Assembly: GCA_002346535.1 (NCBI GenBank)
Contig: DDZZ01000067.1
Span: 98,930-111,827 of the forward strand
Length of the DNA: 12,898 nt
Source of the DNA: Opitutales bacterium UBA2995
Lineage (GTDB): Bacteria; Verrucomicrobiota; Verrucomicrobiia; Opitutales; UBA2995
Direction of reading: 5' to 3'
Below are positions 1 through 8,298 of this stretch, one piece after another. Both the position numbers and the translations under genes were made by a program. The notes beneath the pieces were generated by a model. It was not told the origin of the DNA, ran no database searches, and was given only the letters and a program-made list of their open reading frames with translations. Within the stretch, counting starts at the first letter, position 1; every line of letters starts with the position of its first letter.

Positions 1-144
1 TTGGAATGTAATTTATTTATTGCTTATAGATCTTGATTAATTAAATCTTATGGGAGATATTAATTTTTTGCTGTGAAAATCCATTAGCGTTGCAGCACTC
101 AATTACTTTCAATTAACGGAAAATCTAAACTGCATAATAACAAC
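1..144 (+). promoter_or_regulatory. AT-rich leader of the TonB receptor gene, probable promoter region
   Basis: No coding frame is visible here and the stretch is much richer in A and T than the genes. A possible sigma-70-like pair is TTGGAA at 1-6 and TATAGA at 25-30 with an 18-base spacer, each matching the consensus at four of six positions. An alternative is TTGATT at 33-38 with TATTAA at 58-63, but its 19-base spacer is long. No Shine-Dalgarno sequence precedes the ATG at 145 (the preceding bases are taataacaac). The region probably carries the promoter, but neither pair is convincing alone. Confidence 0.3.
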
Positions 145-3100
145 ATGAAAATCAACGGCTCCAAATCTCCTTATATCCTATCCATCTTTTTAACGGTTGG
201 ATTGCTTGTGAGCAGTGCTTCTCTGCTAGCTCAAAACGCGGAAGAGGATGAAGATGTTTACACCTTAGATCCTTTTTCAATCAGTGAAGATGAGAACGTC
301 GGTTACGAAGCCCGTTCTTCCTTGGCTGGTACTCGCTTGAACACACCGTTATCCGACATCGCCGCCACAATCAGCGTTGTCACGGAGGAATTCATGAATG
401 ACACCGGATCGACGGACTTGCAGGAACTCTTGGTTTACACCTCGAACACGGAAATCCTTGGTATCGGTGGTAATTTTGCCAATCCGAATTCGTCCATCGT
501 AGTTGGCGCTATTCAAGATGGTCAATTTACACGACCCACGCAAAATACCCGGGTGAGAGGCTTGGCTGCTGCCGACTTGACGCGGAATTATTTTCCGTCG
601 GCCGTAGCGATGGATTCCTACAACACCAGTCGGGTGGTGATCAACCGCGGAGCGAATGCCATCCTCTTCGGTTTGGGTAGTCCGGCAGGTATTATTAATA
701 ACCAGACCATCTCTCCTATTTTCCAAAATCATGGAGAAGTTTCTTTTATGACTGGAAGCTATGGCACGATTCGCTCGGAGCTTGATGTAGAAAAAGTGCT
801 CATCGAAAATAAGTTATCTGTCCGGGTCGCAGCGTTGCACGAAGATACCAAGTACCAGCAGGATCCGGCCTTTGAGCGCGATCGGCGCATTCACGGGATC
901 TTAGAATGGAGGCCCTGGGAGAATACTACGCTGAAAATGGCCTACGAAAGCGGTTCAATTTACGCCAACCGCCCTCGCTCAATTCCACCACAAGATATGG
1001 TTTCACGCTGGTTTGACCCGGCCCAGAATGGAGGATCGGGTGCACCAAAGCCCGCTCACGATCCTCACAATCGTTTCCAGCTTTTCATTTACCGGGATGG
1101 CGAGGATGTCGACTACACCGGAGGCACTCCTTCGGATCAGGTCGATAACCTCTATTTTGGCCCGATAGGGTTTACTTTTGAAGCGGCTGTCGCTTATCCG
1201 AATACCAACACCGCGGTGGGTGGAGGCGCATTGCCCAACGGCACTCAAGCATTTGTACCTATTATCCATCCCCGCTGGGGTATCGATCAGTCCACGGTAA
1301 ATCCGGACGGTTCGGGTGGCATCCGCTTTCAGTCTTTTGTCACAATGCGCGGGGTCAATCAACTCTACGCTAACATGCTTGGAAGTCCGGTGGACCAGAA
1401 TGGAATATCGAAATCTGTGGCCCGAAATTTTTATGTCAACGAGGTTATTACTGACACAAGCCTTTTTGATTATCGTAACCTTCTGGTGGATGGACCGAAC
1501 AAAAGCGAAGATGAACAGTTTGATGTGGTAACCGGTTCGTTGGAACAAACCTTTCTGGAAGGGAATGCTGGGGTAGCCTATCACTTCAATAAGGAGGAAT
1601 ATCATAGCAATTTCAGGCAGGTAATTGACGACGGATCTCGTTTCCAGGCTCTTGCGGTGGACGTTAATCTTACCTATCCCAATGGCGATGCAAACCCGAA
1701 CTTCGGGCGTCTATTTTGGTCCGCCGGTGGTAGGAATGGAGTTACACGCATAAGAGATCAGGACCTTGAAAACCACCGTTTTACCGGTTTCTTCAAGCAT
1801 GATTTGACGGAGAAAGCAGATGGGTTCCTGGGTGAGCTGCTCGGAGATCATACCTTTACTGTTCTAGAGGAACATGCCCGGACAAATTCGAGAAACATCT
1901 CACTGTCCAATTATGATTGGGGTGAGGATTTCCGGAACAAAGGCACACCTCCCAATGGCGCTAACGCCACAGCGGTGGGCTCTCTTATTTATGCCAGCGA
2001 GAGTATTGCCAATCAGTCCAGTGCGTCCGGTGCGAATGCCTCCAATATGAGCACGGTGCTCGATATACAACCGGAATATACGATGAGTTATTTCGACCGG
2101 GAGACACAACTCCATACCACGGGGACATTCTCAACGGTTGCGAACCAACCAACTGGTGGCGTTCTGTCCAAGAATAACATTGATAGCACGGCTTTTATTC
2201 TTCACAGCAAATTCCTTAATGATCACATCGCTACCACTTATGGCTACCGTGAGGACAAAGTAAAGGTCTGGTCGAATGGTAATCCACCCAGGACAGGTAT
2301 CAATCGTCGGGATATCGGCCCAAATAGTTTTGCTCTTGCGTCAACGCCCAACTTCACCTCCAAGTCGGATTCTACGAGTTGGGGTTTAGTTGCCCACGTT
2401 CCGGATGACTGGATGGATTCCTTCTGGGGAGTGGGGTTAAGCCTTCACTACTCAGAATCAGATAACGCGCAAATCGGTCAGGAACGCAGCGATCTTCTCG
2501 GTCAAAACCTCGCACCAGTGAGCGGAGAAACCGAGGAGCGAGGATTTACCATCAGCTTTGCGGATGAGCGATTTAGCATTCGTGTCAATGACTACCGGAC
2601 CCTTCAGATCGGTGAAGACGCTGGATTGGTTTCCAACTTCAATAACTTTATGGGCCCATACCTGAGCAGCTACCCACCCGCGGCCCGACAGCTGAATATA
2701 GATACCAATCTGTTGCAACAGGATGACATCCAGGATTTGGCCGGCTATACCGCGCTGCAAAACGCTCAATACGTGAAGGATACGTTGGGTGTTACATGGG
2801 ACGCAGCTGGTGAGAGTGTCATACGAACCACTCCCCCTGGATTAGTGTTCCCGACCGATCTATTGTCCGAAGGATTGGAAATTGAGGCCGTTGCAAACCT
2901 CACACCCAATTGGAGGATGATGTTCAACATTTCCCAGCAGCAGGTGATGGCCACAAATACCGCTCCTCTTCTTAACAAATTTATTAGTGAAGACGTGGAT
3001 CCTACCCTGGATCGGTTTGGACATTTCCCAACCAACGCGGGCCAGTTTGAGACGATCCGAAGTTTCACCGAGCGTTTTGGCCTACTCCAGTCCAAAATCA

Positions 3101-3525
3101 AGATCTCCGAGGATGGTGGCATTAAGACCAACGAAATTCGCGAATGGCGCTGGAACTTGATCACCAATTACGCGTTCGATAGCGAAAAGCTCAAGGGTTG
3201 GAATATTGGAGCAGCCGCCCGATGGCAGGACAACGTCGGAATCGGCCGTCCTGTCATTAACGATCCCGAACTCGGTTTAATTCCCGATCTGGCAAACCCG
3301 ATTTACGGCCCGGACGAGTTCCAGCTCGATGCCTGGATAGGCTGGGAAACCGACTGGGGCACCTTTTTCGGTCGTGATACTTTATTGCGGGTTCAGCTCA
3401 ACATTCGGAATGTGCTCGATGACGATGCCCTCATTCCTGTGGTTGCGAATCCGGACCTTACCATACCGGTGTATCGTATTCCGATGGAGCGCCGTTTCGA
3501 ATTACGTGGATCACTTAGCTATTAA
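145..3525 (+). CDS. TonB-dependent outer-membrane receptor, verrucomicrobial long type
   Basis: Predicted outer-membrane beta-barrel importer powered by TonB/ExbBD. The 1126-residue product starts with a signal peptide (residues 1 to about 30: positive start, hydrophobic ILSIFLTVGLLVSSASLL, then AQ). A short acidic stretch leads to VYTLDPFSIS, which is placed where a TonB box would be. The plug domain runs from about 55 to 190 (SDIAATISVVTEEFMNDTG, then VINRGANAILFGLGSPAGIIN, typical plug sequence). The remainder is barrel-like, with alternating aromatic strands, and ends in RRFELRGSLSY, where a terminal aromatic residue is usual for barrel assembly. No carboxypeptidase-like N-terminal domain and no SusD partner are visible, which is normal for Verrucomicrobia receptors of this type. 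The cargo is unknown; the downstream sulfatase suggests a sulfated oligosaccharide, but siderophore or other ligands cannot be excluded. A strong hairpin terminator follows, so it is probably transcribed alone. Confidence 0.93.
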   Translation: MKINGSKSPYILSIFLTVGLLVSSASLLAQNAEEDEDVYTLDPFSISEDENVGYEARSSLAGTRLNTPLSDIAATISVVTEEFMNDTGSTDLQELLVYTSNTEILGIGGNFANPNSSIVVGAIQDGQFTRPTQNTRVRGLAAADLTRNYFPSAVAMDSYNTSRVVINRGANAILFGLGSPAGIINNQTISPIFQNHGEVSFMTGSYGTIRSELDVEKVLIENKLSVRVAALHEDTKYQQDPAFERDRRIHGILEWRPWENTTLKMAYESGSIYANRPRSIPPQDMVSRWFDPAQNGGSGAPKPAHDPHNRFQLFIYRDGEDVDYTGGTPSDQVDNLYFGPIGFTFEAAVAYPNTNTAVGGGALPNGTQAFVPIIHPRWGIDQSTVNPDGSGGIRFQSFVTMRGVNQLYANMLGSPVDQNGISKSVARNFYVNEVITDTSLFDYRNLLVDGPNKSEDEQFDVVTGSLEQTFLEGNAGVAYHFNKEEYHSNFRQVIDDGSRFQALAVDVNLTYPNGDANPNFGRLFWSAGGRNGVTRIRDQDLENHRFTGFFKHDLTEKADGFLGELLGDHTFTVLEEHARTNSRNISLSNYDWGEDFRNKGTPPNGANATAVGSLIYASESIANQSSASGANASNMSTVLDIQPEYTMSYFDRETQLHTTGTFSTVANQPTGGVLSKNNIDSTAFILHSKFLNDHIATTYGYREDKVKVWSNGNPPRTGINRRDIGPNSFALASTPNFTSKSDSTSWGLVAHVPDDWMDSFWGVGLSLHYSESDNAQIGQERSDLLGQNLAPVSGETEERGFTISFADERFSIRVNDYRTLQIGEDAGLVSNFNNFMGPYLSSYPPAARQLNIDTNLLQQDDIQDLAGYTALQNAQYVKDTLGVTWDAAGESVIRTTPPGLVFPTDLLSEGLEIEAVANLTPNWRMMFNISQQQVMATNTAPLLNKFISEDVDPTLDRFGHFPTNAGQFETIRSFTERFGLLQSKIKISEDGGIKTNEIREWRWNLITNYAFDSEKLKGWNIGAAARWQDNVGIGRPVINDPELGLIPDLANPIYGPDEFQLDAWIGWETDWGTFFGRDTLLRVQLNIRNVLDDDALIPVVANPDLTIPVYRIPMERRFELRGSLSY

Positions 3526-3553
3526 TTAGTTTTTACCCAGTATGTTTCTATTT

Positions 3554-3595
3554 AGCCGGGAGGTCGTGGGGACGACTTCCCGGCTTCTTTATTTT
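3554..3595 (+). terminator. Rho-independent terminator after the TonB receptor gene
   Basis: A 14-base stem (3554-3567 pairing with 3572-3585, one G-T wobble) closes a GGGG loop and is followed by the T-rich tail TCTTTATTTT at 3586-3595. It lies 28 bases after the receptor stop codon. It also overlaps an open upstream extension of the sulfatase frame that begins at 3542, which argues that the sulfatase really starts downstream at 3620. Confidence 0.85.
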
Positions 3596-3619
3596 AAATC
3601 CGATTACATTGTCTTACTC

Positions 3620-5104
3620 ATGAAACAAATTTTCCTTCTTCTTAGCACTGTTCTATGCCTTTCGCTGTCTTCTCTTTCAGCCCATAAACCCAACGTTCTA
3701 TTTCTGGCGATGGACGACCAGAACGATTGGATCGGCTGTATGGGTGGCCACCCTTTGGTCAAGACACCCAATATCGATGCTTTGGCTGCTCGCGGTACAC
3801 TTTTTACCAACGCTCATACTCAATCACCTCTCTGTAATCCTGCCAGGACTAGTTTGATGGTGGGCCTCCGGCCCAGCACTACCGGCATTCATGGATTGGC
3901 TCCCTGGTTTCGAGATGTAAGGCAGTGGGCGGACCTGGTCTCCTTACCACAGCACTTTGCCAACAACGGCTATCAAACTTACAGTAATGGCAAGATTTAT
4001 CACAGCCTCCGTCACCAACCGGCCGACATGGACGATCCGGAGTTTCAGCATTGGGGTGCAATTGGTGGATTCGGTATTCCAAAGCCACCCAAAAAGCTGA
4101 TTCCACCGACGCCTTTCGGGGATCATGCCTTAATGGATTGGGGCGTCTGGCCCTTGGATAATGATGACACTACGAAAAGCGACTGGGAGGTTGCATCCAA
4201 GGCAATCGAGATGCTCGACAATATGCCAAAGGGCAAACCGTTCTTTTTGACTGCTGGCTTTTACCTACCACACGTTCCCTGCTACGCCACACAGAAGTGG
4301 TTCGATCTCTATCCCGACGATGCCTCCATCCTGCCCAAAATGCCTAAGAACGATCGGGACGATGTTCCTTTTTCCTCCTGGTGGACCCACTGGAGCCTCC
4401 CAGAGCCGCGTCAAAAGTGGATCGAAGAAAACGACCAGGACATCAACCTCGTTCGTTCCTATCTTGCTTCGACCAGTTTTATTGACAATCAGATCGGCCG
4501 GGTGCTTGAGGCCTTGGACAGGAACGGATTTACTGATAACACCATCATCGTCCTTTGGAGCGACCATGGATATCATCTAGGAGAAAAACTGATCACAGGC
4601 AAAAATACTCTTTGGGCTCGCTCCACGCGTGTGCCTCTTATTTTTGCGGGTCCGGGGGTAAAGGGAGGGCAAAAGTGCAATCTTCCGGCGGAACTTTTGG
4701 ATATGTATCCAACCTTGGCGGATCTGTGCGATCTTCCCGAACTCAAGCACTTGGAAGGCATTAGCCTTGTTCCGCAGTTAACTAATGCAAATGCGTCGCG
4801 AAAGCGGCCCGCCATCACTTCGCACAACCAGGGGAACTTTTCAATTGTCAGTGAAAAATGGCGATACATCCATTACGTGGACGGAGCGGAAGAGCTCTAC
4901 GATATTGAAAACGATTACGATGAATGGACAAACCTTGCTTCACAAAAGCCGGATGTTTTAAAAAAGATGCGCAAATGGCTGCCCAAAATCGATAATGGGC
5001 CGGTTGAAGGTAGTTCCCATCGCGTGCTGACCTACTATCACGGAGTACCTGTTTGGGAAGGTAAGATTATCGGCGAGAACGATCCCGTTCCGCATGATGA
5101 TTGA
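3620..5104 (+). CDS. Secreted Cys-type sulfatase, iduronate-2-sulfatase-like
   Basis: Predicted formylglycine-dependent sulfatase hydrolysing sulfate esters of a carbohydrate in the periplasm or outside the cell. Starting at the ATG at 3620 gives 494 residues with a clean signal peptide (MKQIFLLLSTVLCLSLSSLSA). The sulfatase signature CNPAR (Cys72, Pro74, Arg76) marks the cysteine to be converted to formylglycine. Asp32-Asp33 and Asp315-His316 (SDHGYHLGEK) supply the calcium site. Lys125/His128 (GKIYH), His218 (PHVP) and Lys328 match in order and spacing the active-site residues I recall for human iduronate-2-sulfatase, including the lysine 12 residues after the DH pair. The C-terminal part (LLDMYPTLADLCDLP, then ELYDIENDYDEWTNLA) is typical of the family. 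The frame is open back to 3542, but that extension would cross the terminator. No formylglycine-generating or anSME maturation gene is in the window. The exact substrate is not decidable from sequence. Confidence 0.93.
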   Translation: MKQIFLLLSTVLCLSLSSLSAHKPNVLFLAMDDQNDWIGCMGGHPLVKTPNIDALAARGTLFTNAHTQSPLCNPARTSLMVGLRPSTTGIHGLAPWFRDVRQWADLVSLPQHFANNGYQTYSNGKIYHSLRHQPADMDDPEFQHWGAIGGFGIPKPPKKLIPPTPFGDHALMDWGVWPLDNDDTTKSDWEVASKAIEMLDNMPKGKPFFLTAGFYLPHVPCYATQKWFDLYPDDASILPKMPKNDRDDVPFSSWWTHWSLPEPRQKWIEENDQDINLVRSYLASTSFIDNQIGRVLEALDRNGFTDNTIIVLWSDHGYHLGEKLITGKNTLWARSTRVPLIFAGPGVKGGQKCNLPAELLDMYPTLADLCDLPELKHLEGISLVPQLTNANASRKRPAITSHNQGNFSIVSEKWRYIHYVDGAEELYDIENDYDEWTNLASQKPDVLKKMRKWLPKIDNGPVEGSSHRVLTYYHGVPVWEGKIIGENDPVPHDD

Positions 5105-5130
5105 TTTTCTAATATAACTTAAGAGTTGAA

Positions 5131-5192
5131 TGTAGGAGCGGCTTTACGCCGCGATTCAGAAACGATATCCGCGGCGTAAAGCCGCTCCTACA
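5131..5192. repeat. REPIN-like palindromic repeat (two inverted GTAG-type REP units)
   Basis: Two perfect 23-base inverted arms, 5131-5153 and 5170-5192, flank a 16-base spacer. Each arm begins (read from the outside) with TGTAGGAGCGGC and contains its own small hairpin, GCGGC-TTTAC-GCCGC. A GTAG foot followed by a short imperfect hairpin is the known architecture of REP sequences in Pseudomonas and Stenotrophomonas that are mobilised by RAYT (TnpA-REP) transposases, and two such units head to head form a REPIN. No RAYT gene is in the window. On the + strand the right arm is followed by CAAAAAATAA rather than T residues, so it is not a standard terminator, though the long hairpin could protect or attenuate the sulfatase transcript. 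Confidence 0.8.
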
Positions 5193-5270
5193 AAAAATAA
5201 TCCACGGCCGAATGATCCAATATTCCTGATTTCTTTGATTTTTTCAGTCGATAAACCATATTCTACCAGG

Positions 5271-8200
5271 ATGGACACAGCATGCCGCATATGGAGTACC
5301 TGTTTCATCCTGTCTTGTGGGTTTCCGTTTCAGGCGAATGCCTTTGATTCGGAGAAACGACCCTACTCCGCCGTGGAAGCTGAATCGGCTGAATGGAAGG
5401 CCGAATTGGAAATTCGTTCCGGCTGGTGGAGCCTTCAACCACCAAAGGAAATAGATCCTCCGATGGTCGACACAGAATCCGAGGACCTTAATCCGGTTGA
5501 TCGATTTATTCTTAAATCCTTAAAGGACGCTGATCTTTCGCAGGCTGAGCCAGCCGATTCTGAAACATTGTTGCGAAGGATTTCCTATGTGTTAACCGGC
5601 TTACCTGCAGGCCCCGAGCAAATTGATTCTTTTCGGGAAGCTTTTGAAAAAAATCCCGATTCAGCTTTTGAAGCCTTAGTTGATGAGCTGATGGACTCTC
5701 CTCATTTTGGGGAACGTTTTGCCCGTCAATGGATGGACGTCGTGCGGTATACCGACACATATGGCTATGAATGGGACAATCCAGCCAAGGGATCCTGGGA
5801 GTACCGTGACTACTTGATCCGTGCATTCAATGACGATGTTCCGTTTGATGAGTTGATCCGAGAACAAATCGCGGGGGACCTACTGTCCGACCCTAGAATT
5901 AATCCCGAGGCTGGTGTGAATGAAAGCATGATCGGTCCGATGTTTTACCACATGGGCGAACACCGGCATGAGACGAGCCTTCAGTTCAACGGCGTGCACC
6001 AGGAAATGATAAACAATAAGGTCGATGCTTTCTCCAAAGCCTTCCTGGCTATGACGGTGGCTTGCGCGCGCTGCCATGATCACAAAATCGATGCAATTTC
6101 GCAACGGGACTACTACGCTTTGGCAGGTGTCATCATGTCGCCACGGTGGACCCCCCGGGTCATTGATGCACCTGGAAAATATGATGCAGAAATAAACCGG
6201 CTGAAATCCCTGCGGTCTCAAATTCATGGACAAATGGCAGACCTATGGCAGGAAAACACTTCGCAGGTTTCTGCCGAAAAGATCGCGCATTGGACGGAGG
6301 AAAACCAAGAAGAATGGGAAGAACTGAAGCAGGAAGATATCCGTCATCTGTTCTCTAGCATCCTTGGAGCGACTGATGAAACCATATCAGAGGTTTGGAT
6401 TCAGCTGGTTAACGATTGGAATGAAACGAGCGCGACCCGGCAGACTGAAAACGCGGGAAAATTTTATGTGGTAACGGATTTTAGTGAGCCCGGATTTCCC
6501 GAAGGATGGGTCTTGGAAGGGGATGGCATCGTACACGGTTACGTCAATCAGGGTACACCGGTTGTGAGCCTGACAGGTGATAGCCTTATCAATTCAGTGT
6601 TGCAACTAGGCTATCATACCCATGCCCTATCCTCCAAATTAGCCGGTGCAATTAAACTGCCCGATCAGGAATTGGTGGAGGGTCAATTTATTAGCTTTGA
6701 ACTTAAGGGGGATGAATGGGCTGGCCACATTGACATACCGCAAAACGCTTTCGGAAATGAAACCATTACTTTCATCCCGCCCGGTGGCCCTTCGCAGTGG
6801 ATGAGTATAGAAGATAGGGAGCTGAAAAATGGTGTAACCCAAAATTATTTGCAAATTACCACAGCTTCGCTGAATTCTAATTTCCCCCCCCGGATGGGGC
6901 GGGCCAATGTGGGCGAAATCGAGCTGCCTGCCGAAGATGACGGATTAAACCACCGCAGCTGGTTCAGTCTTACCGGCATAGTAACTCATAATGAGGAAGG
7001 AACTCCTTCCGATACGTTGGCTCTATTTAGTACACTGTATTCAGATACACAGCCGCTAAGTATCGATGAAGCCTGGCAAATGATTGAAGAGTGGTTTTCT
7101 GATTCGGTTGATCGTTGGGCTCGGGATAAACCTTTTCCCGAAGACGTTCATCTAATCAATTGGTTGCTCGATCAGGATTTGTTACCAAATTCAATGGCTG
7201 ATTCCCCTTCAATCGCTTCGTTGGTCAAACAATACCGGACAGTGGAAGAGCAGATTGGGTTCACCCGCAGTGTGAACAGTATGGATGAACGTGGAGTTCC
7301 CCCTATGGATTACCGGATTAACATCCGCGGCAATGTGCATGATGAGGGCCCCGAAATACCGCGGAATTTCCTGGGCGTCTTTGAAGGGAAGCACCGCGTA
7401 AATCAAAGTAAACACAGCGGACGCTTGGAGCTTGCCGAGTATTTGAGCAGCGCCGAAAATCCGCAGACTGCACGTGTTTACGTGAATCGTGTTTGGCACT
7501 GGGTGTTTGGCACCGGGCTTGTGAATACACCCAACGATTTCGGGAAGCTGGGCGATCGACCCTCCCATCCGGAACTGCTCGACTGGCTGACGAACACATT
7601 CAAAGAGGAGGGATGGTCTACCAAAAAACTGATTCGAAGTCTTGTTTTGACAAGCACCTTCAAGCAATCTGGTAAGATCGGTTCGGTAGCGGCCGAGCGC
7701 GATCCGGATAATCGCCTGCTACATCATTACCCCACCCGTCGTCTCGAAGCCGAAGCCATAAGGGACAGCCTGCTATCGGTAACGGGCAGTCTCGATCCAA
7801 AGTTTTATGGCCCGCCGATAAATCCGGTTCGTTCTCAGGAAGATCCTTTAAAGCGCTTGCTATCAGGACCTCTAGATGGGGAAGGCCGCCGATCAATCTA
7901 TATCGAGATGTCCATTATGGATCCGCCCAAATTCCTTATCGGATTTAATCTGCCGATTCCCAAGCTCTCCACCGGCCGCCGGGATATCACCAATGTTCCC
8001 GCTCAGGCCTTGCTGTTGCTGAATCATCCTTTCGTTAAAGAGATGGCCGAACGCTGGGCCAAACGCTTGGTAAAGGACGGCAGTGATTCACCGCATGAGC
8101 GTATACACGGCATGTTTAGACGTGCTTTTTCTCGACCGGCCACCGATTCGGAGATGCAACGTTGGGCTGGCGCTTTAGACTCTTTTGTGCATAATGATGA

Positions 8201-8279
8201 GGTAATGATTGATCAGGCCGCATGGACTGAGTTGGCCCACGCCCTGTTTAATACAAAGGAATTTATTTATTACCGCTGA
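5271..8279 (+). CDS. DUF1549/DUF1553 (PSCyt2/PSD1) secreted protein with one CxxCH motif
   Basis: Protein of the planctomycete-type family pairing DUF1549 with DUF1553; the biochemical role is not established. The ATG at 5271 gives 1002 residues with a Sec signal peptide (hydrophobic CFILSCGF, then QANA). An upstream in-frame TTG at 5235 would bury this signal and is disfavoured. GWWSLQPP (51-58) opens the mature protein, and DUF1549 spans about 72-295 (NPVDRFI, LLRRISYVLTGLP, ERFARQWMDVVRYTDTYGYEWD). It ends near Cys265-Ala-Arg-Cys-His269, a cytochrome-c-like CxxCH that could bind covalent haem. DUF1553 lies at about 716-975 (NPQTARVYVNRVWHWVFGTG, YPTRRLEAEAIRDSLL). Between them is an approximately 400-residue insert: a helical, acidic part, then a beta-rich part at about 397-590 suggestive of a jelly-roll. 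The N-terminal PSCyt1 cytochrome domain common in planctomycete relatives is absent. The gene is followed after 19 bases by a DUF1501 gene, the usual partner. Confidence 0.92.
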   Translation: MDTACRIWSTCFILSCGFPFQANAFDSEKRPYSAVEAESAEWKAELEIRSGWWSLQPPKEIDPPMVDTESEDLNPVDRFILKSLKDADLSQAEPADSETLLRRISYVLTGLPAGPEQIDSFREAFEKNPDSAFEALVDELMDSPHFGERFARQWMDVVRYTDTYGYEWDNPAKGSWEYRDYLIRAFNDDVPFDELIREQIAGDLLSDPRINPEAGVNESMIGPMFYHMGEHRHETSLQFNGVHQEMINNKVDAFSKAFLAMTVACARCHDHKIDAISQRDYYALAGVIMSPRWTPRVIDAPGKYDAEINRLKSLRSQIHGQMADLWQENTSQVSAEKIAHWTEENQEEWEELKQEDIRHLFSSILGATDETISEVWIQLVNDWNETSATRQTENAGKFYVVTDFSEPGFPEGWVLEGDGIVHGYVNQGTPVVSLTGDSLINSVLQLGYHTHALSSKLAGAIKLPDQELVEGQFISFELKGDEWAGHIDIPQNAFGNETITFIPPGGPSQWMSIEDRELKNGVTQNYLQITTASLNSNFPPRMGRANVGEIELPAEDDGLNHRSWFSLTGIVTHNEEGTPSDTLALFSTLYSDTQPLSIDEAWQMIEEWFSDSVDRWARDKPFPEDVHLINWLLDQDLLPNSMADSPSIASLVKQYRTVEEQIGFTRSVNSMDERGVPPMDYRINIRGNVHDEGPEIPRNFLGVFEGKHRVNQSKHSGRLELAEYLSSAENPQTARVYVNRVWHWVFGTGLVNTPNDFGKLGDRPSHPELLDWLTNTFKEEGWSTKKLIRSLVLTSTFKQSGKIGSVAAERDPDNRLLHHYPTRRLEAEAIRDSLLSVTGSLDPKFYGPPINPVRSQEDPLKRLLSGPLDGEGRRSIYIEMSIMDPPKFLIGFNLPIPKLSTGRRDITNVPAQALLLLNHPFVKEMAERWAKRLVKDGSDSPHERIHGMFRRAFSRPATDSEMQRWAGALDSFVHNDEVMIDQAAWTELAHALFNTKEFIYYR

Positions 8280-8298
8280 AGTTATCAGTTTATTGGCA

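Noticed and set aside
2766..3167. A 133-codon minus-strand frame opposite the receptor gene
   Set aside because: It is antisense to the barrel-coding part, with no motif, signal or independent context.
3542..3619. Upstream extension of the sulfatase frame to an ATG at 3542
   Set aside because: It would translate through the terminator hairpin at 3554-3595 and place 26 extra residues before an otherwise perfect signal peptide.
5131..5192. Reading the long inverted repeat as a terminator or CRISPR repeat
   Set aside because: There is no T-tail on the + strand and no repeat-spacer series; the GTAG feet and nested hairpins fit a REPIN better.
5235..5264. Promoter-like TTGATT at 5235-5240 and TATTCT at 5259-5264
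   Set aside because: The -10 box would end six bases before the ATG at 5271, leaving no room for a usual leader; too weak to list as a site.
5235..5270. TTG start for the DUF1549 gene
   Set aside because: The ATG at 5271 directly begins a good signal peptide; the TTG adds 12 residues without a ribosome binding site.
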